Shown: positions 9,205 to 18,065 of the stretch, piece by piece
Layout: every line of letters starts with the position of its first letter
How positions within the stretch are numbered: the first letter of the stretch is position 1
DNA from: Bradyrhizobium sp. CB2312
GTDB taxonomy: Bacteria > Pseudomonadota > Alphaproteobacteria > Rhizobiales > Xanthobacteraceae
Reading direction: 5' to 3'
NCBI RefSeq assembly: GCF_029714425.1
Contig: NZ_CP121668.1
Location: 682,001 to 746,000, forward strand
Length of the DNA stretch: 64,000 nucleotides
Made by a program: the position numbers and the translations under genes
The notes under the pieces: model-generated
Database searches by the model: none
What the model was told of the DNA's origin: nothing
What the model saw: only the letters and a program-made list of their open reading frames with translations

Positions 9205-10704
9205 TCAATCCGCCACGATCTTCACGCGGTCGCGCACCTTTACCTGCGCGGTGCGGTCGAGGCCGTTCAGCACACGAAACCGCTCGGCGGGGTGATCGAT
9301 GCTGGCCATGCGGTGGGACAGCGATTCCACGGTGTCGCCCGGCTGCACGGTGATGACCTTGATGCGCAGCGGGCGCGCGGCCTGGATCTCGTCGAGCGTC
9401 AGGCGGCGGAACGAGTTGACTGTCTCGCGCGCGTTGCGCTCGCTCTCGGTCGATTTCTGCCGGGCCGCGAAGATGAAACGGTAGACGTCGCTGCCGAACC
9501 GCAGCGCGTAGACCTTGAACTGCCACTGGTCGCCCTTGGCGGTGACCGAGGCAGCCGGAAAACCGTTGATGGAGATGTCCTCGGTCGAGGCCTTCTCGAC
9601 GCCCTCCATCCAGCCGGAATTGAGGTAATCGCCGAGCGACTGCTCGGCCGGCACGCGCACGACGTCGAAGCGCATCGCCTGCGAGCCGCCGTCGCGCACG
9701 CCGATCACCGCCTGCGCGGTGTTGTCGAGCGTGAAATTATCCGGCGCCTGGAAGGTGAAGCCGAGCTTGGGATGCAGGAATCTGCGGCCGCGGACGAAGC
9801 CTTCGCTGGGGTCTTCGCCGTAGACGAGGTTGTCGATCGCGGCGAGGTAGCTCTCGCGGTCGCGTTCTGCGCCCTCGGGCGCAGTATATTGCCGCGCGAT
9901 GGTCTGTGCATTCTGCACGCGCTCCGGGGTAGCCGGATGCGACGAGGTGAAATCCTGCGCGCGCGGATCGAGCGAGGTCTTGCCGGCCTTCAGCTCCGCA
10001 TTGCGTTCCATCGCCGAGAGGAAGCGTGCGGCACCATAGGGATCGAAATGCGCCTTGGCGGAAATGCCGACGCCGATGCCGTCGGCCTCGAACTCCTGAT
10101 TGCGCGAGAAGCTCGCCATGGTGAGCTTCGTCTTGGCGAGCGCAAGCGCAGTGAGATCGGGATCGTTGCTCATGTCGGTGACGACGCGGGTGACGATCGC
10201 GGCCTGGCGCGCCTGGTCCTCGCGCATCGCGGCGTGCTTGGACAGCACATGCGCCATCTCGTGGCTAAGCACGGAGGACAATTCCGAGGTGTCGCTCGCA
10301 AGCGCGAGCAGGCCGCGCGTGACATAGAGCTGTCCGTTCGGCAGCGCGAACGCGTTCACCGCGCCGGAATTGAGGATGGTGACCTTGTAGCCCTGGTCGG
10401 GGCGGTCGGACGCTGCGACCAACCGATCGACGGTCTTGCTGACGAGCGCCTCGAGCTTGGGATCGTCATAGGTGCCGCCATAGCTCGCCAGGATGCGCTC
10501 ATGCTCCTTCTCGGTGGCGGGGGTCTGCGCGACGGCCGGCTTCGGCTTGGGCATCGCCACGGTCGGCGGGGCGGCTGCGGTCTGGAACCGGTTCATGTCG
10601 CCGCAACCGGCGAGAGCGGAACCCAGCAGGAGGCAAAGCGCTGCCGGCGCAGCCCGTAGGCGGCGGCAATCACCTCGTCTGTGCCGTTCTAGCACCCCAT
10701 TCAC
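9205..10704 (-). CDS. M48-family zinc metalloprotease lipoprotein with C-terminal LysM-like domain
   Basis: A 499-residue protein from a GTG start with a weak ribosome site; a start somewhat downstream is possible. A lipoprotein signal ends in LAGC (Cys34). The peptidase domain carries HEMAH (H148, E149, H152) and the third zinc ligand in NQEFEAD (about E204), all intact, so it should be an active metallopeptidase like BepA/Oma1 relatives. The middle region (about 270-430) resembles the beta-barrel-like domain seen in alphaproteobacterial M48 proteins. The last 55 residues (VQPGDTVESLSHRM...FRVLNGL) look like LysM. Likely role: outer-membrane or periplasmic protein quality control (inference). 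Confidence 0.88.
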   Translation of the reverse strand: MNGVLERHRRGDCRRLRAAPAALCLLLGSALAGCGDMNRFQTAAAPPTVAMPKPKPAVAQTPATEKEHERILASYGGTYDDPKLEALVSKTVDRLVAASDRPDQGYKVTILNSGAVNAFALPNGQLYVTRGLLALASDTSELSSVLSHEMAHVLSKHAAMREDQARQAAIVTRVVTDMSNDPDLTALALAKTKLTMASFSRNQEFEADGIGVGISAKAHFDPYGAARFLSAMERNAELKAGKTSLDPRAQDFTSSHPATPERVQNAQTIARQYTAPEGAERDRESYLAAIDNLVYGEDPSEGFVRGRRFLHPKLGFTFQAPDNFTLDNTAQAVIGVRDGGSQAMRFDVVRVPAEQSLGDYLNSGWMEGVEKASTEDISINGFPAASVTAKGDQWQFKVYALRFGSDVYRFIFAARQKSTESERNARETVNSFRRLTLDEIQAARPLRIKVITVQPGDTVESLSHRMASIDHPAERFRVLNGLDRTAQVKVRDRVKIVAD

Positions 10705-10727
10705 GTCGATTAACCCGTGCCCGGCCG

Positions 10728-11498
10728 TTAAGGCCTTACCCCAGTAGGCTCGTTTGCGCCCAGCAATTCAACCTGTCCCAAGAGACGCACATCGATACGC
10801 GGCCCCGTCGTTCCCTCAATCCAGCCCCTGACTCGAATCCGTCGATTCTCCAAGGACTTAAGGGCGATCCCCGCGCCCTCGAAGGTCGGTAACGCGCGCT
10901 TTGAAATAGTCACGGCAAAGCCGCGTGTCCAGTTCCGTCCGAAGTTGAGGTATGTCATTGCACCAGCTTGCCGGACCGACAGGACTTTGCCCTCGACCAC
11001 CATAAAGCGCCCGATCCCTGCCAAAATATCGTCCGAACTTTCCGCGTTTTTTATGGCCGACGGGTCAGCCCAGCTGCCCATTTTTTGGCGCCGGGCCTCG
11101 GCCTCCGCCGCCATCAGGGCCGCGGCGCAGTCCTTGTCCGTGATCTCGGCGGAGACGATTGCGTCGCCCTGGGCGAGCAGCGTGGCCTGCACGGAGATGT
11201 CGCTTTCGCCGATGAACATGAGGGCGCCTTGCCGGCCGTAGCGGTCGGGCGTGTCGTCGGTGCCGCGCAGGATCACCTCGCGGCCGGCGAGCAGTGACGT
11301 CAACGTCTGCTTGGTCGCCGCCGTCGCCTCGATTCCGGTGAGGCGCACCTCGCGTCCGTCATCGAGACGCACGCTGCGCGCATCGACGATTCCCGCGACA
11401 CGGCCCTCGCCCTGCGTGTCAAACTGGCACGGCGCGGCGAGCGCGGCGTGACCCGCGACGAGAAAAAATCCGACGATGAGATGAGGCAGTCGCGTCAC
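10728..11498 (-). CDS. Secreted staphylococcal-nuclease-fold protein
   Basis: The frame opens at 11579, but the GTG at 11498 puts a clear signal peptide at the N-terminus (LPHLIVGFFLVAGHAALA) and was chosen; its ribosome site is weak. Mature length is about 235 residues. The SNase-like region shows VARSVRLDDG-type strands, RLTGIEA and DRYGRQG, matching the fold and two of the three catalytic positions (both arginines). The catalytic glutamate of classical nuclease (in VDTPET) aligns with alanine here (IEATAATK), so nuclease activity is doubtful. The C-terminal 110 residues form an extra domain with GAMTYLNFG and RVRGWIEG. The reading of the missing Glu is by eye. Confidence 0.72.
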   Translation of the reverse strand: MTRLPHLIVGFFLVAGHAALAAPCQFDTQGEGRVAGIVDARSVRLDDGREVRLTGIEATAATKQTLTSLLAGREVILRGTDDTPDRYGRQGALMFIGESDISVQATLLAQGDAIVSAEITDKDCAAALMAAEAEARRQKMGSWADPSAIKNAESSDDILAGIGRFMVVEGKVLSVRQAGAMTYLNFGRNWTRGFAVTISKRALPTFEGAGIALKSLENRRIRVRGWIEGTTGPRIDVRLLGQVELLGANEPTGVRP

Positions 11499-11573
11499 GT
11501 GACCCGGAGAGGTTGCATCATGGTTCGACCTTAACCCATGCGCGCTGGAGCGCGAAGAGGCTTCCACACACGC

Positions 11574-11653
11574 CGTCATTGCGAGCGTAGCGAAGCAATC
11601 CAGAGTCTTCCCGCGGAGGGATTCTGGATTGCTTCGCTACGCTCGCAATGACG
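11574..11653. repeat. Perfect 31-bp inverted repeat
   Basis: Arms 11574-11604 and 11623-11653 are exact reverse complements around an 18-base loop. Each arm begins CGTCATTGCGAGCG and contains GAAGCAATCC, a sequence type frequent in Bradyrhizobium and Rhodopseudomonas intergenic DNA. The rest of the 341-bp gap (11499-11839) holds the promoter region of the following binding-protein gene, and I see no further gene in it. Confidence 0.85.
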
Positions 11654-11839
11654 TGGAAACATTTCGCCGTACTTCACCATTCCGCTTTGCGGAAAACATG
11701 GGCGACCATCATGCGCTTGCAACGTCTGCCGTGCTTGCTGCGCTGTCGCCCATGCGGCATGATTGCGGCAATAACCATTGCCAAGAGCAATAACCAAGCC
11801 GCCATCAGAGCAACGGCGCGATAACGGGAGGTCTTTTCC

Positions 11840-13045
11840 ATGAATCACATTTTGTCGGGCATTTTCGCCGCCGCGTTGGCGCTCAGCGCAAGCGCCGCGC
11901 AGGCCCAGGACAAGCCGCCGCTGAAGATCGGCGGCATCCTCGACATGTCGAGCCTCTATGCCGACATCACCGGTCCCGGCAGCGAGACCGCCGCGAAGAT
12001 GGCCGTTGAGGATTTCGGCGGCGAGGTGCTGGGACGCAAGATCCAGGTGCTGGCGGCCGACCATCTCAACAAGGCAGACCTCTCCGCCAACATCGCGCGC
12101 GACATGATCGACAATCAGGGTGTCGAGATGATCTACGACGTCGCGGCCTCCGCGACCGCGCTTGCCGCCGGCGAGATCGCAAAAGCGCGGGGCAAGATCA
12201 TCATGTTCAACGGCCCGGGCTCGATCCGTCTCACCAACGAGGCCTGCGGTCCCTACACCATCCATTACGTGTTCGACACGTTCGGCCAGGCCAACGTGAC
12301 CGGCCTTGCCGCCGTGAAGTCGGGTCTCGACACCTGGTTCTTCCTCACCGCCGACTATGCCTTCGGCCAGGACCTGGAGAAGGACACCAGCGCCGTCGTG
12401 ACCAAGACCGGCGGCAAGGTGCTCGGCAGCGTACGCCATCCGCTCAACACGTCGGACTTCTCGTCGTTCCTGCTCCAGGCGCAGTCGTCCAAGGCCAAGG
12501 TGATCGGGCTCGCCAACGCCGGCGGCGATACCGTCAACGCCATCAAGCAGTCGGCGGAATTCGGCATCATGAAGGGCGGCCAGAAACTGTCGCCACTGCT
12601 CGCCTTCGTCACCGACATCGACTCGATCGGGCTGGAGACCGCGCAGGGCCTTCTGCTGGCGGAGGCGTTCTACTGGGACATGAACGATGAGACGCGCGCC
12701 TTCTCGAAGCGCTTTCAGGAGCGCGTCAAGCGGCCGCCGACCTCGGCGCAGGCCGGCGTCTACTCCTCCGTGACGCATTATCTGAAAGCGGTGAAGGCGG
12801 CCGGCACCACCGATGCCGCCGCGGTGATCAAGGTGATGAAGGAGACGCCGATCAACGACTTCTTCGCTCATAACGGCAAGATCCGCGAGGACGGCCGCAT
12901 GGTCCACGACATGTATCTGTTCGAGGTGAAGAAGCCTTCGGAATCCAAAGGCCGCTGGGACGATTACAAGCTGCTCGCCACCGTGCCCGGCAGCGAGGCG
13001 TTCCAGTCGCTGGAGCAGTCGCGCTGCCCGCTGGTGAAGAAGTGA
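11840..13045 (+). CDS. ABC transporter substrate-binding protein (branched-chain amino acid/aromatic acid type)
   Basis: A 401-residue periplasmic binding protein with a cleavable signal peptide ending about ASAAQA at residues 17-22, and a strong GGGAGG before the ATG. The mature protein begins KPPLKIGGILDMSSLYADITGPG and has the type I periplasmic fold typical of the LivJ/Peripla_BP_6 family, many of which bind aromatic or acyl acids in soil alphaproteobacteria. No permease or ATPase gene accompanies it here. It heads a same-strand group with an enoyl-CoA hydratase, a VOC protein and a CoA ligase, which suggests uptake of a carboxylic acid that is then degraded as a CoA thioester (inference). 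Confidence 0.88.
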   Translation: MNHILSGIFAAALALSASAAQAQDKPPLKIGGILDMSSLYADITGPGSETAAKMAVEDFGGEVLGRKIQVLAADHLNKADLSANIARDMIDNQGVEMIYDVAASATALAAGEIAKARGKIIMFNGPGSIRLTNEACGPYTIHYVFDTFGQANVTGLAAVKSGLDTWFFLTADYAFGQDLEKDTSAVVTKTGGKVLGSVRHPLNTSDFSSFLLQAQSSKAKVIGLANAGGDTVNAIKQSAEFGIMKGGQKLSPLLAFVTDIDSIGLETAQGLLLAEAFYWDMNDETRAFSKRFQERVKRPPTSAQAGVYSSVTHYLKAVKAAGTTDAAAVIKVMKETPINDFFAHNGKIREDGRMVHDMYLFEVKKPSESKGRWDDYKLLATVPGSEAFQSLEQSRCPLVKK

Positions 13046-13074
13046 CGGCGTGACCAGCGAGCCAAATAACTGGG

Positions 13075-13174
13075 TGTCACCCCGGGGCGCGACGAAGTCG
13101 CGAGCCCGGGATCCATAACCACCATCGTGAGTATGGATTCCGGGCTCGCGCCAAGAGGCGCGCCCCGGAATGAC
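13075..13174. repeat. Intergenic imperfect inverted repeat
   Basis: The left arm (TGTCACCCCGGGGCGCG ... GAGCCCGGGATCCAT) and right arm (ATGGATTCCGGGCTCGCG ... CGCGCCCCGGAATGACG) fold back on each other over about 100 bp between the binding-protein and enoyl-CoA hydratase genes. It is a second family of Bradyrhizobium-type hairpin, different from the 9037 element. Confidence 0.75.
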
Positions 13175-13212
13175 GGAGCAAAATCGAAGCATCGAACAAG
13201 AGGCAAACACCC

Positions 13213-14001
13213 ATGAACGACATGGTCCTGCAAAAGCTCGAAGGCGGGCTGCTCACCATCACCATGAATCGCCCGGAGCGGAAGAACGCGCTCAACCCCG
13301 AGATGGTGGCCGGTCTCGTCGAGGCGGCGCGGCGCGCGGCTGATGATCCCGAGGTGCGGGCGGTGCTGTTCAAGGGCGCGGGCGGCTCGTTCTGTGTCGG
13401 CGGCGACGTCAAGTCGATGGCGGCCGGCCGCGCGCCGCTGCCGTTCGAGGTGAAGATGGCGAACCTGCGCCGCGGCATGGAGGTCTCGCGCATCCTGCAC
13501 CAGATGCCGAAGCCCGTGGTGGCGCAGCTCGACGGTGCGGCGGCCGGCGCCGGCCTGTCGATGGCGCTGTCCTGCGACCTGCGCATCGCCAGCGAGTCCT
13601 GCAAGATCACGACCGCCTTCGCAAAAGTCGGCTTCTCCGGCGATTACGGCGGCACCTATTTCCTGACCCAGCTGCTTGGCAGCGCGCGGGCGCGTGAGCT
13701 TTATCTGATGTCGCCGGTGCTCACCGCGAAGGAAGCGCATGCGATCGGCATGGTGACGAAGGTCGTGCCCGACGCCGAGATCGACACTGCCGCGCACGAG
13801 CTCGCGCTCGCGCTGGCGCAAGGCCCCTCGATCGCGCTCGGCTTCATCAAGCGCAACATCAACAATGCCGAGCATCTTGCGCTGGAAGATTGCTTCGATG
13901 GCGAGGCGATCCACCACACCCGCTGCGGCGACACCGAGGATCACAAGGAGGCCGCAAAGGCCTTCGTCGAGAAACGCAAGCCGACCTTCAAGGGCGCATG
14001 A
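13213..14001 (+). CDS. Enoyl-CoA hydratase/isomerase family protein
   Basis: A 262-residue crotonase-fold enzyme of normal length. Oxyanion-hole segments are GSFCVGGDVKS (about 58-68) and GAAAGAGLSMALSCDLRIA (about 108-126). The position of the first catalytic Glu of classical enoyl-CoA hydratase (PE in that family) reads VG here, while D144 stands directly before GGT, as in PaaG-type isomerases. It may therefore isomerise or hydrate an unusual acyl-CoA rather than act in standard beta-oxidation; this is by-eye alignment. The stop overlaps the next start by ATGA. The cassette context suggests CoA-dependent acid breakdown. Confidence 0.85.
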   Translation: MNDMVLQKLEGGLLTITMNRPERKNALNPEMVAGLVEAARRAADDPEVRAVLFKGAGGSFCVGGDVKSMAAGRAPLPFEVKMANLRRGMEVSRILHQMPKPVVAQLDGAAAGAGLSMALSCDLRIASESCKITTAFAKVGFSGDYGGTYFLTQLLGSARARELYLMSPVLTAKEAHAIGMVTKVVPDAEIDTAAHELALALAQGPSIALGFIKRNINNAEHLALEDCFDGEAIHHTRCGDTEDHKEAAKAFVEKRKPTFKGA

Positions 14002-14753
14002 CCATGGCGCCCTATATGCGGCTGCGGCAGATCTGCCTCGTCGCGCCCCAGCTCGCGCCCGTGATCTCGGATATCGCGGAGATCATGGGCCTCGCCGTCT
14101 GCTACCGCGACGGCAATGTCGCCAAATACGGCCTGGAGAATGCGCTGCTCCCGGTCGACACGATCCTGCTTGAGGTGGTGGCGCCGTTCAAGGGCGGCAC
14201 CGCGGCCGGCCGCTTCATCGAGAAGACCGGCGGCCGTGGCGGCTACATGGCGATCTTCTGCTGCGACGATCCCGATGAGCGTGGCCGCAACGCCAATGCG
14301 CTTGGCGTGCGCACCGCCAATGTGATCGACCACGCACCCTATCACGGCGTCCAGCTCCACCCGCGCGACTGCCGCGCCGCCTTCATCGAGTTCAACCACA
14401 CTGAAGGTAGCGACGATATCTTGGGCGCCTATCCGCCGGCGGGGCCGGACTGGCAGAACTACATCCGCAAGGATGTGACGGAGGCGCTGACTGCGGTGGA
14501 GATGCAGAGCCCCGATCCGCAGGGGCTGGCGGAGCATTGGGGGAAGATCATCGGTGTTGAGGCCGACAAGGCCGAATTGAAGCTGCCCAATGCGACCTTC
14601 CGTTTCGTGAGGGGCACCAGCGAGATCATGAGCGCGCTGGAGTTCCGCGTGGTCGACGTCGCAAGCGTGCTGCATGCGGCCAAGGCGAAGGGGCTGGCAG
14701 TGGCGGGCAATGAGTTCCTACTGGGTGGGGTGACGTTCCGGCTTGTTGCTTGA
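13998..14753 (+). CDS. VOC (glyoxalase/dioxygenase fold) family protein
   Basis: A 251-residue protein starting at the ATG that overlaps the previous stop (a second ATG is two codons on). Its two halves each resemble a vicinal-oxygen-chelate module, beginning MRLRQICLVAPQL and around DPQGLAEHWGKIIGVEADK. Conserved aromatic and acidic residues are present (VQLHPRD, AAFIEFNHTEG), but a full set of metal ligands cannot be assigned with confidence. Translational coupling to the enoyl-CoA hydratase gene indicates a role in the same pathway, perhaps a lyase, isomerase or epimerase step. Confidence 0.75.
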   Translation: MTMAPYMRLRQICLVAPQLAPVISDIAEIMGLAVCYRDGNVAKYGLENALLPVDTILLEVVAPFKGGTAAGRFIEKTGGRGGYMAIFCCDDPDERGRNANALGVRTANVIDHAPYHGVQLHPRDCRAAFIEFNHTEGSDDILGAYPPAGPDWQNYIRKDVTEALTAVEMQSPDPQGLAEHWGKIIGVEADKAELKLPNATFRFVRGTSEIMSALEFRVVDVASVLHAAKAKGLAVAGNEFLLGGVTFRLVA

Positions 14754-14778
14754 CCACTTGCGACATTTCTCGTTCTGT

Positions 14779-14867
14779 CGTCATGCCCGGGCTTGTCCCG
14801 GGCATCCACGTTCTTGTCCGTCGTTGAGAGGCAGGACGTGGATGGCCGGGACAAGCCCGGCCTGACG
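14779..14867. repeat. Intergenic inverted repeat (CGTCATGCCCGGGC type)
   Basis: CGTCATGCCCGGGCTTGTCC at the left is mirrored by GGACAAGCCCGGCCTGACG at the right, with inner arms CATCCACGTTCTTG and CAGGACGTGGATG. It forms a long hairpin in the gap before the CoA ligase gene. Confidence 0.8.
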
Positions 14868-14900
14868 GGATAGCGCCAGAACGACAACTGGAATCTGCAC

Positions 14901-17015
14901 ATGCCGCATCCGCTCGACAGCTTCTTCGCCCCTGCAAGCATCGCGCTGATCGGCGCTTCGCGTGATCACGAGAAGATTCCAGGGCGGCTGCTCGCGATGC
15001 TGCGCAAGAACGAGTATCCCGGGCCGATCTATCCGGTGAACCCGAACTACGCCGAGATCGACGGGCTCGCCTGCTACAAATCGATCGCGGAGGTCGGCGC
15101 GCCGATCGATCTCGCCGTCATCATCATTCCCGCCCGTGCGGTCCTTTTCGCGCTCGAGCAATGCGCCGTCGCCGGCGTGAAGAACGCCGTCATCATCTCA
15201 TCCGGTTTTGCGGAAGAAGGTGGTGACAGCGCGGCGATGCAAGATGCGATCGCGGCGCTGGCGAGGCGCACCGGCATGCGGATCTCCGGCCCCAACGCCG
15301 AGGGCTTTTTCAGCCAGATGCAGCGCGTCGCCGCGACCTTCAGTCCCGCCGTGGACGTCAAGCCCGATGTGGTGCCGCTGATCGCCACGACGAAGCGGAT
15401 CGGCATCGTCGCGCAGAGCGGCGGCATCGGCTTTGCGTATTATCATCGCGCCAAGGCGCTCGGCATCGCCGTGAGCTATGTCGTCAGCGCCGGCAACGAA
15501 TCCGATCTCGGTGCCGGCGAGTTCCTGGATTACCTGGTGCAGGACGCCGCGACCGACGTGGTCCTGCTGTTCATCGAGGGCATCCGCGACGTCGACAAAT
15601 TCCTCGCCGCAGCACGGCGCGCTGCGGAGCTGAAGAAGCCGGTCATTGTCACGAAGGTCGGCCGCTCCGGCGCCGGGATGCGCGCCGCGGCGTCGCATAC
15701 GGCGAGCATGGCGGGATGGTCAGCGGCCTACGACGCCGTGTTCGCGAAATACGGCTTCATCGTCTCGAACGATCTCGACGAGGCGCTGACGATCGCGGCG
15801 GTGCTGGCGAGCAATCCGTTGCCGCAAGGCGACCGCGTCGCTTTGGTCACCGTCTCCGGCGGCGCCGGCATCTGGGGCGCCGATGCGGTGGCGCTGCGCG
15901 GCTTGCAGGTGCCCGAACTGTCCGAACTCATCCAGGCGGAGATCAAGACGCTGATGCCGTCCTACGGCACCGCGCGCAACCCGATCGATGTCACCGCGCA
16001 AGGCGTCACCTCCGGCGGCTTGCAAAGGAGCGTCGATCTGCTGACCGCCTCCGACGAGGTCGATGCGATCCTGGTCGTACTGTCGCTGTCGAGCGAGGTC
16101 CGCAAGCCCTTTAGGGAGGAGGAGCTGACGCCGGTGCTGGCGGCGCGGAAGAAGCCGGTGGTGTTCTATTCCTATACGGTGCCGTCCGACTTCGCCCGCC
16201 GCGAGCTCGCCAAATCCGGCGTCGTCGTGCTCTCGGGGCTCACTCATGTCGGCGTCGCGATGCGGCAGCTCGTCGATTACGCAAAATTCAGCCTGCCCAA
16301 GCCCGCGCACGAAATGCGGCTGCCGGCGCGCGATCTCTCCGCGCATCTGACATCAAAGGCTCTGTCCGAGGCAGACAGCAAGGCGTTGCTCCGCGCCGCC
16401 GGCATCGCGCTGCCGGACGAGGTGCTGGTGAAGGAAAAAACCGGGCTCGACGATGCGGTCGCTAAAATCGGCTTACCGCTGGTGATGAAGATCCAGTCGC
16501 CGGATATCGCGCACAAGAGCGAAGTCGGCGGCGTGCGCGTCAACATCACCACCAAGGGCGAGGTGTTTCTGGCGTTCGAGGCGCTGTTGGCCAATGCGCG
16601 CAAGCATAAGCCGGAGGCGACGCTCCAGGGCGTGCTGGTGAGCCCGATGGCCAAGCGCGGCGTCGAGATCATCGTCGGCACGATGACGGATACGACCTTT
16701 GGCCCGATGATCATGGTCGGCCTCGGCGGCATCACCACGGAGTTGTTCCGCGATGTCGTCTATCGCCCGGCGCCTGTCAGCGCGGAGGAGGCGGGCGCAA
16801 TGCTGGCGGGCCTGAAAGCCGTGCCGCTGTTGAATGGTTTTCGCGCAGCGGCAAAGGCGGATGTGTCGGCGCTATCGCAGTTGATCGCCGATATCTCCCT
16901 GCTCGCCGCGCGGCATGCGCCGGAGATCGCGGAGATCGAGCTCAACCCGGTGCTGGTGCACGGCGAAGGCCAGGGCGTGACCATCGTCGATGCGCTGGTC
17001 GTGCGGCGGACGTAG
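14901..17015 (+). CDS. Acyl-CoA synthetase (NDP-forming), CoA-binding plus ATP-grasp fusion
   Basis: A 704-residue fused enzyme of the acetate--CoA ligase (ADP-forming) / Pat-like family. The CoA-binding Rossmann domain is at the N-terminus (SIALIGASRDHEKIPGRLL), followed by succinyl-CoA-ligase-like flavodoxin domains (IGIVAQSGGIGFAYY, VTVSGGAGIWGADA) containing the phospho-His region. The C-terminal ATP-grasp domain starts near residue 480 (LPLVMKIQSPDIAHKSEVGGV, GLGGITTELFRD, AEIELNPVLV). No GNAT acetyltransferase domain is attached, so it is an enzyme rather than a Pat regulator. It forms acyl-CoA from a carboxylate with ATP; the substrate is unknown. It closes the 11.8-17 kb cassette. Confidence 0.88.
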   Translation: MPHPLDSFFAPASIALIGASRDHEKIPGRLLAMLRKNEYPGPIYPVNPNYAEIDGLACYKSIAEVGAPIDLAVIIIPARAVLFALEQCAVAGVKNAVIISSGFAEEGGDSAAMQDAIAALARRTGMRISGPNAEGFFSQMQRVAATFSPAVDVKPDVVPLIATTKRIGIVAQSGGIGFAYYHRAKALGIAVSYVVSAGNESDLGAGEFLDYLVQDAATDVVLLFIEGIRDVDKFLAAARRAAELKKPVIVTKVGRSGAGMRAAASHTASMAGWSAAYDAVFAKYGFIVSNDLDEALTIAAVLASNPLPQGDRVALVTVSGGAGIWGADAVALRGLQVPELSELIQAEIKTLMPSYGTARNPIDVTAQGVTSGGLQRSVDLLTASDEVDAILVVLSLSSEVRKPFREEELTPVLAARKKPVVFYSYTVPSDFARRELAKSGVVVLSGLTHVGVAMRQLVDYAKFSLPKPAHEMRLPARDLSAHLTSKALSEADSKALLRAAGIALPDEVLVKEKTGLDDAVAKIGLPLVMKIQSPDIAHKSEVGGVRVNITTKGEVFLAFEALLANARKHKPEATLQGVLVSPMAKRGVEIIVGTMTDTTFGPMIMVGLGGITTELFRDVVYRPAPVSAEEAGAMLAGLKAVPLLNGFRAAAKADVSALSQLIADISLLAARHAPEIAEIELNPVLVHGEGQGVTIVDALVVRRT

Positions 17016-17099
17016 ATCGCCACAAGCTCCGCTGTCGTCCCGGACAAGCGAAGCGCAGATCCGGGACGACACCGAGTGTGGCGTGAGAGCCTCGAACCC

Positions 17100-17909
17100 T
17101 CAGCTATCCCACCCGCTCCCCTTGATCGCCGCGTTGGCATAGACGATGCCGCCATCGACAGCGATGGTCGCGCCCACGACGTAATCGCCTGCGCGCGAGG
17201 CGAGATAGATCGCAGCGCCCGCCATGTCCTCGTCGGTGCCGATGCGCCCGGCGGGCACGCGGGTTGCGACCTCGTCGCCATGGTCGCGGGCGGCGCGGTT
17301 CATGTCGGACTGGAACGGGCCCGGCGCGATCGCGGTGACCACGACGTGGTCGGAGATCAGCTTCACCGCCATGCGCCGGGTCAGATGGATCAGCCCGGCC
17401 TTGCTCGCGGCGTAGGAATAGGTCTCCATCGGGTTGACGAAGATGCCGTCGATCGAGGCGATGTTGATCACCTTCGCTGGCCGCTCGGCGGAAGCCGCCG
17501 CGCGCAACGGTGCGGCCAGCGCCTTGGTCAGGAAGAACGGCGCCTTGACGTTGAGGTTCATCACCTTGTCCCAGCCGCTCTCCGGAAATTCGTCGAACTC
17601 GGCGCCCCAGGCCGCGCCGGCATTGTTGACGAGGATGTCGAGCTTCGGCTCGCGCTTCTTGAATTCGCCCGCGAGCAGCTCGGCGCCGGCCAGCGTCGAG
17701 ATGTCGATCGGCAGCGCGATGCACTCGCCGTCATATCGCGCGGTGAGCTCCTTCGCGGTCTCCTCGCAAGGTCCGGCCTTGCGCGCGGTGATGTAGACCT
17801 TCGCTGCGCCGGCGCTGAGAAAGCCTGCCGCAATCATCTTGCCGATGCCGCGCGAGCCGCCGGTCACGAGCGCGATGCGGCCTTTGAGCGAGAACAGGTC
17901 GTTGAACAT
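17100..17909 (-). CDS. SDR family oxidoreductase
   Basis: A 269-residue classical short-chain dehydrogenase. The ATG at 17909 follows GGGAGG; a longer frame lacks a ribosome site. The nucleotide-binding motif TGGSRGIG lies at about 17-24, the fold motif NNAG at about 98-101, the catalytic Ser in NIASIDG, and the YSYAASK triad Tyr and Lys at about 165-169. The C-terminal GRIGTDEDMAGAAIYLASRAGDYVVG and DGG are typical of NAD(P)-dependent gluconate or 3-oxoacyl reductases. It is convergent with the CoA ligase and may belong with it or stand alone; the substrate is unknown. Confidence 0.88.
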   Translation of the reverse strand: MFNDLFSLKGRIALVTGGSRGIGKMIAAGFLSAGAAKVYITARKAGPCEETAKELTARYDGECIALPIDISTLAGAELLAGEFKKREPKLDILVNNAGAAWGAEFDEFPESGWDKVMNLNVKAPFFLTKALAAPLRAAASAERPAKVINIASIDGIFVNPMETYSYAASKAGLIHLTRRMAVKLISDHVVVTAIAPGPFQSDMNRAARDHGDEVATRVPAGRIGTDEDMAGAAIYLASRAGDYVVGATIAVDGGIVYANAAIKGSGWDS

Positions 17910-18065
17910 GGTACCTCCCTTGAGTTGGCGCTCGTTGTGGGCGGGGAGGCGAGGGGAGTCAAGGAAAGCGCCGAGCGTGGTGCCACGGCGGTTCAACAAA
18001 CTCAGTGTCGTCCCTGCGCCACGTGCGCAATTGCGCACTAGGCAGGGACGACAGCGGTGATTGGA

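Noticed and set aside
11576..13210. Long open frame (544 codons) on the minus strand opposite the ABC binding protein
   Set aside because: Shadow frame that also runs through the 31-bp inverted repeat; the plus strand shows a signal peptide and binding-protein fold.
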